Below, one piece after another: positions 25,281-35,048 of a DNA stretch of 60,821 bases. Position 1 is the stretch's first letter. Each line of letters opens with the position of its first letter. A program made the position numbers and the translations under genes. The notes under the pieces are model-generated. The model saw nothing but the letters and a program-made list of their open reading frames with translations. It was not told where the DNA came from and ran no database searches. The stretch is from an uncultured Hyphomicrobiales bacterium (GTDB taxonomy: Bacteria; Pseudomonadota; Alphaproteobacteria; Rhizobiales; Beijerinckiaceae): the NCBI GenBank assembly GCA_903861645.1, contig CAIOVE010000009.1, positions 1 to 60,821 of the forward strand, in the 5' to 3' direction.

Positions 25281-25906
25281 CGCGCAAGCTCGAGGGCAAG
25301 CTGGTCATCGCCACCCACAACGCCGGCAAGCTGCGCGAGATGCGCGAACTGATGGCGCCGCATGGCGTGGAATGCGTGTCGGCGGGCGAGCTTGGCCTGC
25401 CCGAGCCGGAGGAAACCGGCGACACCTTCATCGCCAATGCCCTCATCAAGGCGCGGGCCGCGGCTTCGGCGGCGCGCTTGCCCGCCCTCGCCGACGATTC
25501 CGGCCTCTGCGTCGAGGCGCTCGACGGCGCGCCCGGAATCTATTCGGCCCGTTGGGCGGGCGACTCCAAGGATTTCGCGGGCGCCATGGCGCGCATCGAA
25601 GCCGAGCTTCAGGCGCTGGGCGCGACCACGCCCGAACAACGCGGCGCCCATTTCATCTCGGCGCTGGCGCTCGTCTGGCCCGACGGCCACGAGACGGTGG
25701 TCGAGGGCCGTGTCGATGGCGTCATCGTCCTTCCGCGCGGCGAAAAGGGCTTCGGCTACGATCCGCAGTTCCTGCCCGACGGCCACGCGCTGACCTTCGG
25801 CGAAATGACCTCCGAGGAAAAGCACGGCCTGCCCGCCGACGGCTCGCGCGCCCTGTCCCATCGCGCCCGCGCCTTTCAGGATCTGGAGCGGCTGGTCCTC
25901 CGCTAG
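25277..25906 (+). CDS. rdgB: XTP/dITP diphosphatase (non-canonical purine NTP pyrophosphatase)
   Basis: The 209-residue protein has the family motifs [10 protein letters not shown] (about residues 13-22), [20 protein letters not shown] (about 74-93) and [11 protein letters not shown]. It hydrolyses ITP, XTP and dITP to monophosphates, keeping deaminated purines out of nucleic acid. The ATG at 25277 shares bases with the rph stop. It is followed 45 bases later by hemW, in the order usual for this group. Confidence 0.97.
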   Translation: MTRKLEGKLVIATHNAGKLREMRELMAPHGVECVSAGELGLPEPEETGDTFIANALIKARAAASAARLPALADDSGLCVEALDGAPGIYSARWAGDSKDFAGAMARIEAELQALGATTPEQRGAHFISALALVWPDGHETVVEGRVDGVIVLPRGEKGFGYDPQFLPDGHALTFGEMTSEEKHGLPADGSRALSHRARAFQDLERLVLR

Positions 25907-25951
25907 CCGCTGGCGCGTGACCTGTGGCGCGACCCGTGCCATAAGGCCGCC

Positions 25952-27121
25952 ATGGGCAGCGCTTCTCACCGATTTGATCCGGGCTTCGGGGTCTATGTTC
26001 ATTGGCCCTTTTGCCTGTCGAAATGCCCCTATTGCGACTTCAACAGCCATGTCCGCGCCACCGGCGTCGATGAAGCGCGTTACGTCGCGGCTTTCCAGGC
26101 CGAACTGGCGCACCGCGCGGCCCTCGCGCCGGGGCGCGTCGTCTCGTCGATTTTCTTTGGCGGCGGCACGCCCTCGCTGATGAAGCCGGCCACGGTCGCC
26201 GCGATTCTCGAAGCCATCGGCGACAATTGGACGGTCGCGCCGGATGCCGAAATCACGCTGGAGGCAAACCCCACCAGCGTCGAGGCCGAACGTTTCGCCG
26301 GCTATCGCGCGGCGGGCGTCAACCGCGTGTCGCTGGGCGTTCAGGCGCTGAACGACACCGACCTCAAGATGCTGGGCCGCATGCATACGGCGGAAGAAGC
26401 CCTGCGCGCCGTGGCAGTGGCGACCTCGATCTTCGATCGCGCCTCCTTCGACCTGATCTACGCCCGGCCCGACCAGACGCCCGCGCAATGGCGCGCCGAA
26501 CTGGAAAACGCCCTGCGCCACGCGCCCGAGCATCTGTCGCTCTATCAGCTCACCATCGAGCACGACACGATGTTCGAGAAACTGGTCGCCGCCGGTCGCA
26601 TGATCCCGCCGGACGCCGACACGGGCCGCGCGCTCTGGGATGTCACGCAGGAAGTGATGAACCAGGCGTGCATGCCCGCCTATGAAGTGTCGAACCACGC
26701 GCGCCCCGGCGCCGAAAGCCGGCACAACCTGATCTACTGGCGTTATGGCGAATACGCGGGCGTCGGCCCCGGCGCGCACGGGCGCCTGATCGTCGACGCG
26801 CGCGGGCGGGTGGCGCAGGCGACCGAGCGGCATCCGGAAATGTGGCTGACCATCGTCGAGGCCGATGGCCATGGTCTCGTCGAGGACCAACCGCTGAGCG
26901 AGGAGGAACAGGGGGACGAAATGCTCGTCATGGGCCTGCGCCTCGCCGAGGGCGTCGACCCCTCGCGTTTCGAGGCGCTGTCGGGGCGCAAGCTCAACCC
27001 CGCGCGCATCGCCTCGCTTGTCGAGGAAGGCATGGTCGAGGTCGCCCCCGATGGCCGGCTGCGCGTGACGCAGGACGGTTTTCCCGTGCTCGACGCCGTG
27101 GTGGCCGATCTGGCGGCGTGA
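25952..27121 (+). CDS. hemW: Radical SAM family heme chaperone HemW
   Basis: The 389-residue protein has the radical SAM cluster motif C21-x3-C25-x2-C28 in FCLSKCPYCDFNSH. A Phe follows two positions after the last Cys where HemN-type coproporphyrinogen oxidases have a fourth Cys, which favours HemW. FFGGGTPSLM and VSLGVQALNDTDL are also typical. HemW binds heme and delivers it to target proteins. It is placed after rph-rdgB, as in many alphaproteobacteria. Confidence 0.95.
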   Translation: MGSASHRFDPGFGVYVHWPFCLSKCPYCDFNSHVRATGVDEARYVAAFQAELAHRAALAPGRVVSSIFFGGGTPSLMKPATVAAILEAIGDNWTVAPDAEITLEANPTSVEAERFAGYRAAGVNRVSLGVQALNDTDLKMLGRMHTAEEALRAVAVATSIFDRASFDLIYARPDQTPAQWRAELENALRHAPEHLSLYQLTIEHDTMFEKLVAAGRMIPPDADTGRALWDVTQEVMNQACMPAYEVSNHARPGAESRHNLIYWRYGEYAGVGPGAHGRLIVDARGRVAQATERHPEMWLTIVEADGHGLVEDQPLSEEEQGDEMLVMGLRLAEGVDPSRFEALSGRKLNPARIASLVEEGMVEVAPDGRLRVTQDGFPVLDAVVADLAA

Positions 27122-27279
27122 CGCGCGTCGAACCAACTAAAATGAGCTGTTTCAATTCCTTGCCGTTCCTTAACGAAGGCGCCCGAGCGTTAACGTTTTG
27201 CGCGCGTTCTGCCTCATTTTTCCTCAATTCGGGCGAGCTAAACCATTCGGAATACTTCAATCCGGACCGGGATAGCGCA

Positions 27280-28128
27280 ATGTCGCTTTTGAAATACGTC
27301 GAGCAGTCGCCCACGCAATCCATGGATGCCTCGGATGTCGCCATCGTCATCGCCCACCCGGATGACGAGGCCATCGCTTGCGGCGCCCTGATGACCCGCC
27401 TGCGCAATGTGAACGTGGTTTTCGTCACCGACGGCTCGCCCGCCCACGGCGCCCACGCGACACGCGCCGGCTTTGCCTCGACAGCCGAATACGCCGCCGC
27501 GCGGGCGCGCGCGTCGCGCGCGGCGCTGGCCATCGCCGGCGTTGGAGAACAGCAGATCGTCGAGCTCGGCGCGCCCGACGGCGAGGTCTGGCATTCGATG
27601 GTCGCCATCGTGCAGCGTCTCGGCCGCGTCTTCGACCAGCGGCGCATCCGGACGGTATTCACCCATGCCTTCGAAGGCGGCCATTCCGACCATGATGGCG
27701 TGGCCTATTGCGCCCACCTGGCCGCCGGCATCATGGGAACGCGCGCGCCACACATGATCGAAATGCCGCTCTATCACGAGAGGCCCGATGGACTCGCCCG
27801 CCAGACCTTCTGCGATGGCGAGGAGGGCGTCGTGGCCAGCCTGACCGCCGCCCAGCGGCGGATGAAAATGGCGATGTTCGCCGCCCACGCCACCCAGTCG
27901 CACGTGCTCCAGCACTTCGACCCGGGCATCGAGCGATACCGCGACGCCAAAACATACAATTTCCGGTCGCCGCCCAATCGCGGGCTGACCCGCTATCCCA
28001 TCGAGGGCGACCGCATCCCCGGCCTGCCCGACTGGACTCGCAAGCCGCGACTCGTGGCGCGAAAGCCCTCGCTGGTACTCGTTGGCCAGAACGAGGATGC
28101 GATGAATTTCAGGCGTTCCGTCGCCTGA
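27280..28128 (+). CDS. PIG-L family deacetylase
   Basis: The 282-residue protein has the LmbE/PIG-L zinc motif AHPDDE (H26-D28-D29-E30) and the second metal site GGHSDHD (H135, H138). The family removes acetyl groups from N-acetylglucosamine-linked small molecules or lipids. There is no signal peptide. The start is ATG 27280 at MSLLKYVEQ. The 158 bases upstream are unusually A/T-rich, with T-rich runs, and contain GCGTTAACG-type symmetry near 27190, so they probably hold the promoter. It is convergent with the downstream lipoprotein gene. Confidence 0.9.
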   Translation: MSLLKYVEQSPTQSMDASDVAIVIAHPDDEAIACGALMTRLRNVNVVFVTDGSPAHGAHATRAGFASTAEYAAARARASRAALAIAGVGEQQIVELGAPDGEVWHSMVAIVQRLGRVFDQRRIRTVFTHAFEGGHSDHDGVAYCAHLAAGIMGTRAPHMIEMPLYHERPDGLARQTFCDGEEGVVASLTAAQRRMKMAMFAAHATQSHVLQHFDPGIERYRDAKTYNFRSPPNRGLTRYPIEGDRIPGLPDWTRKPRLVARKPSLVLVGQNEDAMNFRRSVA

Positions 28129-28139
28129 ACCTCAGGCGG

Positions 28140-29357
28140 TCATGTCCCGCCGCTGAAGCTCTTGGGGGCGGGGCTGATCACCGACACCGAGCCGTTGGCG
28201 ACCGACAGCACGGCGAGCCCGCGCTCGTTCGTGCCATCCGCGCGGAAACGGAACACGCCATCGGCGCCGTTGAAGCCCGATGGATTTGTCAGCACGCCCT
28301 CGGTGAAGCCGCGCGCGCCCTGCTGGCGCGCCAACGCCGCCAGCAGCGACGCGCCGTCGTAGGCGAGCGTCGCGATGCGCGTCGGATCGGCGCCGAATTT
28401 CTCCCGGAACCGCGCGGCGAAATTGTTGAAGCCGCCATTCTCGGGCGTCGCGAACCACGCGCCCTGCAAGGCCGGCAGCTTGAGCACGCGGGCGTCGTTC
28501 CACAGGCCCGTGCCCAGGATCTGAATCTTCTTGTTCAGCAAGCCCGCCGCCGTCAGCGACTGGGCGACGGCGCCCATCGCGTCGGCCTGCTCGGGTATGA
28601 AAATGCCATCGATCTGGTCGCCGAGCGCCGCGATCTTTTTCGCCGCCTCGCCCGAGCCGCCGGGCCCATAGTGCTCGATGCCCATCACGCGCAGGCCCCG
28701 GCGCGCGGCGACCGCCTGAAACTCCGCCTCGGCGACGCGCCCGTAATCATTCGTCGGAACGAGGGCGGCGAGGCTCTTCTTGCCGCGGGAAGCGGCGTAA
28801 TCGACGATCCGGTCGACATAGTTCTCGACGAGAAACGACAGCAGATAGACGCCGCGCGTGGCGGCGCTCGAATCCGTGGAGAAGGCGATGACGGATTTGC
28901 CCGCGCCGCGCGCGATGCGCGCGACCTCGCGCACGTTCGGCGCGAACAGGGGCCCCAGATAAACCTCCGCGCCTTCCGCGGCGGCGGCCTGCGCGGCCTC
29001 GCGCGCGCCATCCGGTGTCGAGCGATCATCCTTGACGAGGAAAGTGACGTCGTTGCCGCCCGAATCCGCGTAAGCCAGTTCCGCCGCGCGACGCAGGGAC
29101 AAGCCAACCGCGCTGGCGCCGCTGGCCTGCGTTATCGGCAGGATGAGCGCGATACGAGTCGGACCGGAGCCAATGGCGTCCGGATTACCCGCTTGCGAGG
29201 CATCAACGGGCGCGACCGGCACATCGCCCCTCGGCGTGACGGGGCCGCCGCCAAAACCGCCCACGGGCCCGCAACCCGCCAGCGCGAACGCGCCGCCGAC
29301 CGCCACGAGCATGGAAAACAACTGGCGCGAGCGCGCGCGCGGCAGGGGGCAATTCAT
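28140..29357 (-). CDS. Lipoprotein, penicillin-binding protein activator-like (type I periplasmic binding fold)
   Basis: The 405-residue protein has a lipoprotein signal with lipobox LAGC (lipidated C29), a Gly/Pro-rich linker (about 30-65), then a LivJ/LpoA-like two-lobe domain (IALILPITQ, VYLGPLFAPN, YDGASLLAALA). In alphaproteobacteria such proteins lie beside rsmI and are annotated as penicillin-binding-protein activators because of resemblance to LpoA. That role is inferred. Here a TctC gene separates it from rsmI. It lies head-on to the PIG-L gene. Confidence 0.85.
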   Translation of the reverse strand: MNCPLPRARSRQLFSMLVAVGGAFALAGCGPVGGFGGGPVTPRGDVPVAPVDASQAGNPDAIGSGPTRIALILPITQASGASAVGLSLRRAAELAYADSGGNDVTFLVKDDRSTPDGAREAAQAAAAEGAEVYLGPLFAPNVREVARIARGAGKSVIAFSTDSSAATRGVYLLSFLVENYVDRIVDYAASRGKKSLAALVPTNDYGRVAEAEFQAVAARRGLRVMGIEHYGPGGSGEAAKKIAALGDQIDGIFIPEQADAMGAVAQSLTAAGLLNKKIQILGTGLWNDARVLKLPALQGAWFATPENGGFNNFAARFREKFGADPTRIATLAYDGASLLAALARQQGARGFTEGVLTNPSGFNGADGVFRFRADGTNERGLAVLSVANGSVSVISPAPKSFSGGT

Positions 29358-29444
29358 TGAAGGCGAACCCGCGAGAAAATCGTCGTTAACAACATACCAG
29401 CGCGGGCGCCGCGAAACAAATCGCCCCGCCCCGAATGCGATGGA

Positions 29445-30431
29445 TCAAATCGGTTCGATCTTGCCGAGCCGCGCGTATTCCCGCCAGTTGGCGGTTTCCT
29501 TGACCAGGAGTTCCTTGAGCTTGGATGAGTCGCCGGGCAAGGGATCGGAACCGTTGTCCAGCAGGAATTTGAGCGTGTCCGGCTCGACCGCGATTTCATT
29601 GAAAAGCTTTTCGAGCTTGTCGCAGATGGCGCGCGGCGTTTTCGCGGGAACGGCGACCGACCACCATTGCTTGAGATCCAGTCCGGGAATGCCCGCCTCG
29701 GCCGCGCCGGGAATATCGGGGATCGACTTCAACCGCTGTGCAGAGCCCATGGACAGCGCCCGCAACTGACCATCCTTGATCATGCCGGCGACCGTGATGA
29801 TGTCGATGGTGGCGAAATCGACCACGCCATTGATGACGTCGGCGATCAGCGGTCCCTGATCCTTGTATTTCACCTCGACCGTTTCGAGCCCGAAACGGGT
29901 CTTGTAGATTTCGCCAAAGGCCACGCTTGGCGGCGCGATGGTCGCGTAGGAGCCGGAGGTTCCCTTCTTGCGCAGGACTTCCGTCAGTTCGGGAATCGTC
30001 CTGATCGGGCCCTTGCCCGACACGCACAGCACGAAGGCCGAAAAATTCAGCGTGGTGATGTGCTCGAAATCGTTGATGGGATCGAACTTGAGATTCTTGA
30101 ACAGCACGGGAGCGGCGGCGAACATGGAACTGCCCGGCGCGATATAGATCGTCAGGCCATCGGGCTTCGCCCGCGCCACGTATTCCGTGGCGATGTAGCC
30201 CATGGCGCCAGCCCGGTTCTCGACAACCACGGTCGCGCCGGTCTTCTGGGCGAGCTTGTTGGCGTAGAAGCGCACCTTCACGTCGGCGCCCGACCCCGGC
30301 GGGAACATGGCGATCGCCTTGACTATCCCGTTGGGATAGTCGCTCGCCTGAGCAAAAGCCGACGCGGGCGCGAACGAATTGGCGACGCCCGCCGCCAGCG
30401 AGCCAACCATGACATCCCGACGGCTGAACAT
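29445..30431 (-). CDS. TctC/Bug family binding protein with Tat-type signal
   Basis: ATG 30431 behind AAGGGGAGAAACG gives 328 residues; a start 8 codons earlier is possible but lacks this site. The N-terminus FSRRDVMVGSLAAG has a twin-arginine motif, unusual among the Bug proteins of this window, ending near SAFAQ. The mature part has YPNGIVKAIAMFPPGSGAD and ENRAGAMGYIATEYVA. It sits between the LpoA-like lipoprotein and rsmI, genes usually adjacent in this group, and so looks like an insertion. The ligand is unknown and no TctAB is present. Confidence 0.88.
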   Translation of the reverse strand: MFSRRDVMVGSLAAGVANSFAPASAFAQASDYPNGIVKAIAMFPPGSGADVKVRFYANKLAQKTGATVVVENRAGAMGYIATEYVARAKPDGLTIYIAPGSSMFAAAPVLFKNLKFDPINDFEHITTLNFSAFVLCVSGKGPIRTIPELTEVLRKKGTSGSYATIAPPSVAFGEIYKTRFGLETVEVKYKDQGPLIADVINGVVDFATIDIITVAGMIKDGQLRALSMGSAQRLKSIPDIPGAAEAGIPGLDLKQWWSVAVPAKTPRAICDKLEKLFNEIAVEPDTLKFLLDNGSDPLPGDSSKLKELLVKETANWREYARLGKIEPI

Positions 30432-30580
30432 TCCGCGTTTCTCCCCTTGACGCATGCCGTGCGTCCGCGCGGGACTTGCCGTCCCTGCGCGACCCTTTCA
30501 TCTGCGGTTAGGCTAACATGATTGCGCATTCCCCTGAACCGTTCTATAAAAAGAACCGTTAAACCTGAATAGAGAACGAC

Positions 30581-31501
30581 ATGAGTCAGGATCTCGCCCC
30601 GGAGCCCTCGAAATCATCGAGTTACACGGCCTTCGGACTGCGCGCGGAGGCCGAGCCCATACGCCCCGGGTTGCATGTTGTCGCGACCCCCATCGGCAAC
30701 CTCGGCGACATCTCGTTCCGCGCGCTGGCGACGCTGGCGGCCGCCGACGCGGTGCTCGCGGAAGACAAGCGCGTGACCCGCAACCTGCTGGCGCATTACG
30801 GGATTTCGACGCCGCTCGTCGGCTATCACGAACACAACGCCGCCGTGATCCGTCCGCATCTGGTCGCCCGCCTGCAAGCCGGCGCGGCGCTGGCGCTGGT
30901 CAGCGACGCGGGCACGCCCCTGATCTCCGATCCCGGCTTCAAGCTGGTCGAGGAAGCCGCCGCCGCCGGCGTGGAAATCATTTCCGTGCCCGGCGCCTCG
31001 GCCGTGCTGGCCGCCCTGAGCGTCGCGGGTCTGCCGACGGACCGGTTCTTTTTCGAGGGATTCCTGCCGCCGAAAAGCGCGGCGCGGCGCACCCGCATCG
31101 CCACGCTGGCGCCCATCCCCGGCACGCTCGTGTTCTTTGAATCGCCTCGCCGGGTCGCCGAAACCCTCGCCGATCTCGCCGCCGTGCTGGGCCCCCGCCC
31201 GGCGGTGATGGCGCGCGAACTGACCAAGCGGTTCGAGACCGTCCGCCGCGGATCGCTGCCGGACCTCGCCGCCCAACTGGAAGCGGAGGAAACGCCGAAG
31301 GGCGAAATCGTGCTGCTGGTCGGCGGCCCCGATGAAAACGCCGACGCCGTCTCGCCCGAGGATATCGACGCGCGCTTGCGCGAGGCGCTGGAAACCCTGT
31401 CGGTCAAGGACGCCGCGGCCGTCGTCTCGGCGCAAACCGGCCAGCCGCGCCGCGACGTCTACGCCCGCGCCGTGCGGCTCGCGGCGGACCGCGAACGATG
31501 A
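30581..31501 (+). CDS. rsmI: 16S rRNA (cytidine(1402)-2'-O)-methyltransferase
   Basis: The 306-residue protein has the SAM-dependent tetrapyrrole-methylase-like fold with HVVATPIGNLGDISFRAL (about residues 31-48), EDKRVTRNLLAHYGI and LVSDAGTPLISDPGF. It methylates the ribose of C1402 in 16S rRNA. The downstream yraN start overlaps its stop as ATGA. The upstream gap carries GAACCGTT twice as a direct repeat (30536-30543 and 30553-30560) within an A/T-rich segment that may be the promoter. Confidence 0.96.
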   Translation: MSQDLAPEPSKSSSYTAFGLRAEAEPIRPGLHVVATPIGNLGDISFRALATLAAADAVLAEDKRVTRNLLAHYGISTPLVGYHEHNAAVIRPHLVARLQAGAALALVSDAGTPLISDPGFKLVEEAAAAGVEIISVPGASAVLAALSVAGLPTDRFFFEGFLPPKSAARRTRIATLAPIPGTLVFFESPRRVAETLADLAAVLGPRPAVMARELTKRFETVRRGSLPDLAAQLEAEETPKGEIVLLVGGPDENADAVSPEDIDARLREALETLSVKDAAAVVSAQTGQPRRDVYARAVRLAADRER

Positions 31502-31887
31502 CCAAGCCCCCGCCATCCCGGCGGGAAAAGCGCCAACGCGCGCGCGCCTTCGGCATGCGCGGCGAATGGGCCGCGATGGCCCTGTTGATCTGCAAGCGCT
31601 ACCGGATTCTGGCGCGTAACTTTTCCGCGGCCGGCGGCGAAATCGATATTGTCGCCGCGCGCGGGAAGGTGATCGCCTTTGTCGAGGTCAAGGCGCGGCC
31701 GGAGGTCGATGCCGCGCGCGTGGCGATCACCGACGGCAAGCGCCAGCGCATCGCGCGCGCCGCCCGCGCCTGGCTTGGCCGCAACCGCTGGGCCGCGGGA
31801 TACGACCTGCGCGCCGACGCGGTGTTCGTTTCACCCCGGCGCTGGCCGGAACATCTGGAAAAAGCGTTCGAGCTCGATCTGATCTAG
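31498..31887 (+). CDS. YraN family (UPF0102) protein
   Basis: The 129-residue protein has the family's nuclease-like core: GEWAAMALL, YRILARNFSAAGGEIDIVA and FVEVKARP, with E, D and ExK arranged as in restriction-endonuclease-like folds. Its function is not settled. It is coupled to rsmI by a 4-base overlap, as in many proteobacteria. It ends 6 bases from the convergent chemoreceptor gene. Confidence 0.93.
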   Translation: MTKPPPSRREKRQRARAFGMRGEWAAMALLICKRYRILARNFSAAGGEIDIVAARGKVIAFVEVKARPEVDAARVAITDGKRQRIARAARAWLGRNRWAAGYDLRADAVFVSPRRWPEHLEKAFELDLI

Positions 31888-31893
31888 GGCGCG

Positions 31894-33213
31894 TCAGGCG
31901 ACCAGCGTGCTGGCGAACTGATCGACGCGCACGCGCACCGAGGTCGCCATTTCATCGAGCGCGTGGGCGAGATCGACGACGGTGTCGGCGCTGGAGCCCG
32001 TCTGATTGACGGCGGACTCGACGCTCTCGACATGAGACGACATGGCGGCGGCGCCCGAGGCCGCCGAGCGAACGTTGCGGGTGATTTCCTGCGTCGCCGC
32101 GCCCTGCTCGTGCACGGCGGCCGCGATGATGGTGGAAATCTGCTCGACCTCGCCGATCTTGCGCTGGATCATTTCGATGGCGTCGACGGACACGTTCGTC
32201 GCCGCCTGCATTTCCGCGATCTGGTCGGCGATGTCCTGCGTCGCCTTGGCGGTCTGCGTGGCGAGGTTCTTCACCTCCTGCGCGACGACGGCGAAGCCGC
32301 GGCCGGCCTCGCCCGCGCGGGCGGCTTCGATGGTGGCGTTGAGCGCGAGCAGGTTCGTCTGGGCGGCGATGCGCGAAATGAGACTGACGACGTCGCCCAC
32401 CCGGCGCGCCGCGGCCGACAGGCGCGCCATGCCGGCGGAGGATTGCTGGGCCTCCTCGACCGCGCGCTGCACGACGGTCGTCGACTGGACGACCTGACGG
32501 TTGATCTCGCCGATCGATTCCAGCAGTTGTTCGGATGATTGGGCCACCGAGGAAACGTCGGCGGCGGCGTTGCGCGAGGCCATGCGCGCGGACGAACTGT
32601 CCTCCGTGGCGCGCCGGGCGGCGGCCGTCATGGACTCCGACGCCTTGCTCATCTGCTTGGTCATGTCGCCAAGCCGCGTCACGGCGCGGGTCAATTCGCT
32701 GCTGAAGGTCTCGACCCGGTCGCGGATGCTGGCCTCGCGGCGCAACTGGGCCTCGCGATCGTCGCGCGCCTTGAGCTCGGACATCAGGTCGTTGTTGCCG
32801 CGCACCGCGTCGCGCACGATCATCAGGGCGCGCGCCATTTCGCCGATCTCGTCGCGGCGGTCGGTGTCGGTGATCTCGATGGACGTATCGCCGGCGGCCA
32901 GCTCCGACATCTTGCGCGCGAGACGCTGGAAGGGCTGCGACAGGGTCTTGTGCATGACGGGGATCGAGACGCCCAGGATCAGCGCGGCCGTCATGCCCGT
33001 GCCAATGCCAAGCCACCAGACCAGGCTGTTGGCGTCAGTCGCGATCTGGCTGGCGAACCGCATCGCCTGTTCCGGCGGAACCTGCGCCAGCGCCCGCGCC
33101 TCGTCGCGCAGGTTCAGGGAGATCAGCATGCCCGTGACGCCCACCGAGACGATCAGCGCCAGAAAGAGAGCCTGTCGGAGGACCAGATTCCCTCCGAGGG
33201 AAAATTTGGGCAT
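31894..33213 (-). CDS. Methyl-accepting chemotaxis protein
   Basis: The 439-residue protein has TM1 at about 14-34, a periplasmic part of only about 30 residues, TM2 at about 64-86, a HAMP domain (about 87-140) and a long coiled-coil signalling domain whose hairpin tip includes [20 protein letters not shown]. The very small outer part leaves little room for a ligand-binding domain. It may sense membrane or cytoplasmic cues, or act through a partner. No other chemotaxis genes are near. It is divergent from gshB across 171 bases. Confidence 0.93.
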   Translation of the reverse strand: MPKFSLGGNLVLRQALFLALIVSVGVTGMLISLNLRDEARALAQVPPEQAMRFASQIATDANSLVWWLGIGTGMTAALILGVSIPVMHKTLSQPFQRLARKMSELAAGDTSIEITDTDRRDEIGEMARALMIVRDAVRGNNDLMSELKARDDREAQLRREASIRDRVETFSSELTRAVTRLGDMTKQMSKASESMTAAARRATEDSSSARMASRNAAADVSSVAQSSEQLLESIGEINRQVVQSTTVVQRAVEEAQQSSAGMARLSAAARRVGDVVSLISRIAAQTNLLALNATIEAARAGEAGRGFAVVAQEVKNLATQTAKATQDIADQIAEMQAATNVSVDAIEMIQRKIGEVEQISTIIAAAVHEQGAATQEITRNVRSAASGAAAMSSHVESVESAVNQTGSSADTVVDLAHALDEMATSVRVRVDQFASTLVA

Positions 33214-33384
33214 GTTGGGCGCGCCTGTGGGTATGGTGACTTCCTGATCATAAGGCAGTCGCGTTCACGCATGGTTAATGGCGGCGCATAAAGCCGGCTG
33301 TTGACGCGCGCGGGCGAAGGCGCGATGGCATGGCGCGGCCCGGCGGGGAATGGTTCGTCGGGAGCCGAGGCGAGGAGTTTGCAC

Positions 33385-34329
33385 ATGGGTCTCAAGGTCG
33401 CCGTCCAGATGGACCCGATTGAGCGCATCAATATCGCCGGCGATTCGACCTTCGCCCTGATGCTCGAAGCTCAGGCGCGCGGTCACTCGCTGTCGTACTA
33501 CACGCCCGACAAGCTCTCCCTGCGCGGCGAATCCGTCGTCGCCGAGACCCGCGCCGTCGAGGTGCGCGACATCGTCGGCGATCACGTGACGCTGGGCGCG
33601 CCCACGCTCGCCAATCTGGCCGACGTGGACGTGGTTTTGCTCCGTCAGGATCCGCCCTTCGACCTCGCCTATATCACCACGACCCACTTGCTCGAGCGCA
33701 TCCACCCCCACACGCTGGTCGTCAACAATCCCGCCAGCGTGCGCGACGCGCCCGAAAAGATTTTCGTGCTCAATTATCCCTCCCTGATGCCGCCGACCCT
33801 CATCAGCCGCGACCGCGCGCTGATCGAGGCCTTCCGCGAGGAGCATGGCGACATCGTGATGAAGCCGCTCTACGGCAACGGCGGCGCGGCGGTGTTCAAG
33901 GTTTCCCGCAAGGATCCGAACTTCGGCTCCCTGTTCGATCTGTTCTCGGCGACCTTCCGCGAGCCCTGGGTGAACCAACGCTTCCTGCCCAAGGTCACCG
34001 AGGGCGACAAGCGCATCATTCTGGTCGATGGCGTCGCCGCGGGCGTGGTCAATCGCGTGCCGGCGGAAAACGACATTCGCTCCAACATGGTGCGCGGCGG
34101 CGCGGCCCAGCCGACCGACCTCAACGCGCGCGAGCGGGAAATCTGCGAGACGATCGGGCCCGAGCTTAAAAAGCGCGGGCTTCTGTTTGTCGGCATCGAC
34201 GTGATCGACGGCAACCTGACGGAGATCAACGTGACCTCGCCAACGGGCGTGCGCGCGATCAGGCGGATCGGAGGCCCCGATCTCGCGGTCGCCATCTGGG
34301 ACGCGATCGAGGCCAAGCGCCGCGGCTGA
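33385..34329 (+). CDS. gshB: Glutathione synthase
   Basis: The 314-residue ATP-grasp enzyme starts at ATG 33385 after CGAGGAG. Motifs include [36 protein letters not shown] and [15 protein letters not shown]. It joins gamma-glutamylcysteine and glycine. Its location downstream of rsmI-yraN is conserved in alphaproteobacteria, although a chemoreceptor gene interrupts here. Glutathione is relevant to the GST and maleylacetoacetate isomerase genes at 53147 and 56158. Confidence 0.96.
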   Translation: MGLKVAVQMDPIERINIAGDSTFALMLEAQARGHSLSYYTPDKLSLRGESVVAETRAVEVRDIVGDHVTLGAPTLANLADVDVVLLRQDPPFDLAYITTTHLLERIHPHTLVVNNPASVRDAPEKIFVLNYPSLMPPTLISRDRALIEAFREEHGDIVMKPLYGNGGAAVFKVSRKDPNFGSLFDLFSATFREPWVNQRFLPKVTEGDKRIILVDGVAAGVVNRVPAENDIRSNMVRGGAAQPTDLNAREREICETIGPELKKRGLLFVGIDVIDGNLTEINVTSPTGVRAIRRIGGPDLAVAIWDAIEAKRRG

Positions 34330-34332
34330 CGA

Positions 34333-34947
34333 CTACCCGTGTCCGGCGTCGCTGACGAGCATCGCCGGATCGACGCCCAGCTTGCCAAGCGCGCGGGCGT
34401 ATTTTCCGTCGAGATCGGTGTCGAACAGAATGTCCGCGTCCGCCGGGCAGGTCAGCCAGCCATTGTTCTGGATTTCGCTTTCAAGCTGTCCTGGCGACCA
34501 GCCGGCGTAGCCCAGCGCCAGAATGGCGCGCGCCGGCCCCTCGCCCCGCGCGATGGCGCGCAACACATCGATCGTCGCCGTCAGCGATACATCGTCATCG
34601 ACCGCCAGCGTGGCGTTGTCGGCGTGATAGTCGGGCGAATGCAGGACGAAGGCGCGCTGGCTATCGACCGGGCCGCCATTCAGCACGCGAATGCCCTCCG
34701 CGCCCGCGCTGGCGCGGATCGGCGTTTGCGAACCGGCCAGCTTCAATTGCCCGAGCAATTCCTGAAACGTGATCTTCTTGGCGCGCTTGTTGACGATGAT
34801 GCCCATCGCGCCATCGTCGGAATGGGCGCACAGATAGATGACCGCCCGCGCGAAACGCGCGTCGGACATGCCGGGCATGGCGACCAGCAATTGCCCGTCG
34901 AGAAATCCGCTCTCTCCGACCGTGGATGACGCGTTGAAATTCTTCAT
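34333..34947 (-). CDS. YqgE/AlgH family protein
   Basis: The 204-residue protein has the family features [37 protein letters not shown], a GGPVD segment and FVLHS. Biochemical function is unknown. It converges on gshB with stop codons 3 bases apart and is divergent from the DsbD-N-like gene by 101 bases, which include a CGGACGTCCG palindrome. Confidence 0.94.
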   Translation of the reverse strand: MKNFNASSTVGESGFLDGQLLVAMPGMSDARFARAVIYLCAHSDDGAMGIIVNKRAKKITFQELLGQLKLAGSQTPIRASAGAEGIRVLNGGPVDSQRAFVLHSPDYHADNATLAVDDDVSLTATIDVLRAIARGEGPARAILALGYAGWSPGQLESEIQNNGWLTCPADADILFDTDLDGKYARALGKLGVDPAMLVSDAGHG

Positions 34948-35048
34948 GAGAACAAAATAGAACGTCGGACGTCCGGCGCCAAGAATTGATGGACGCGGTC
35001 ACGCGAACTTTAATGGTTTGGCGCGATGGCGCGGCCTAAACTCGCCGC

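Noticed and set aside
25163-27136. A 657-codon minus-strand frame opposite rdgB and hemW
   Set aside because: It mirrors two typical housekeeping genes and shows no family features of its own.
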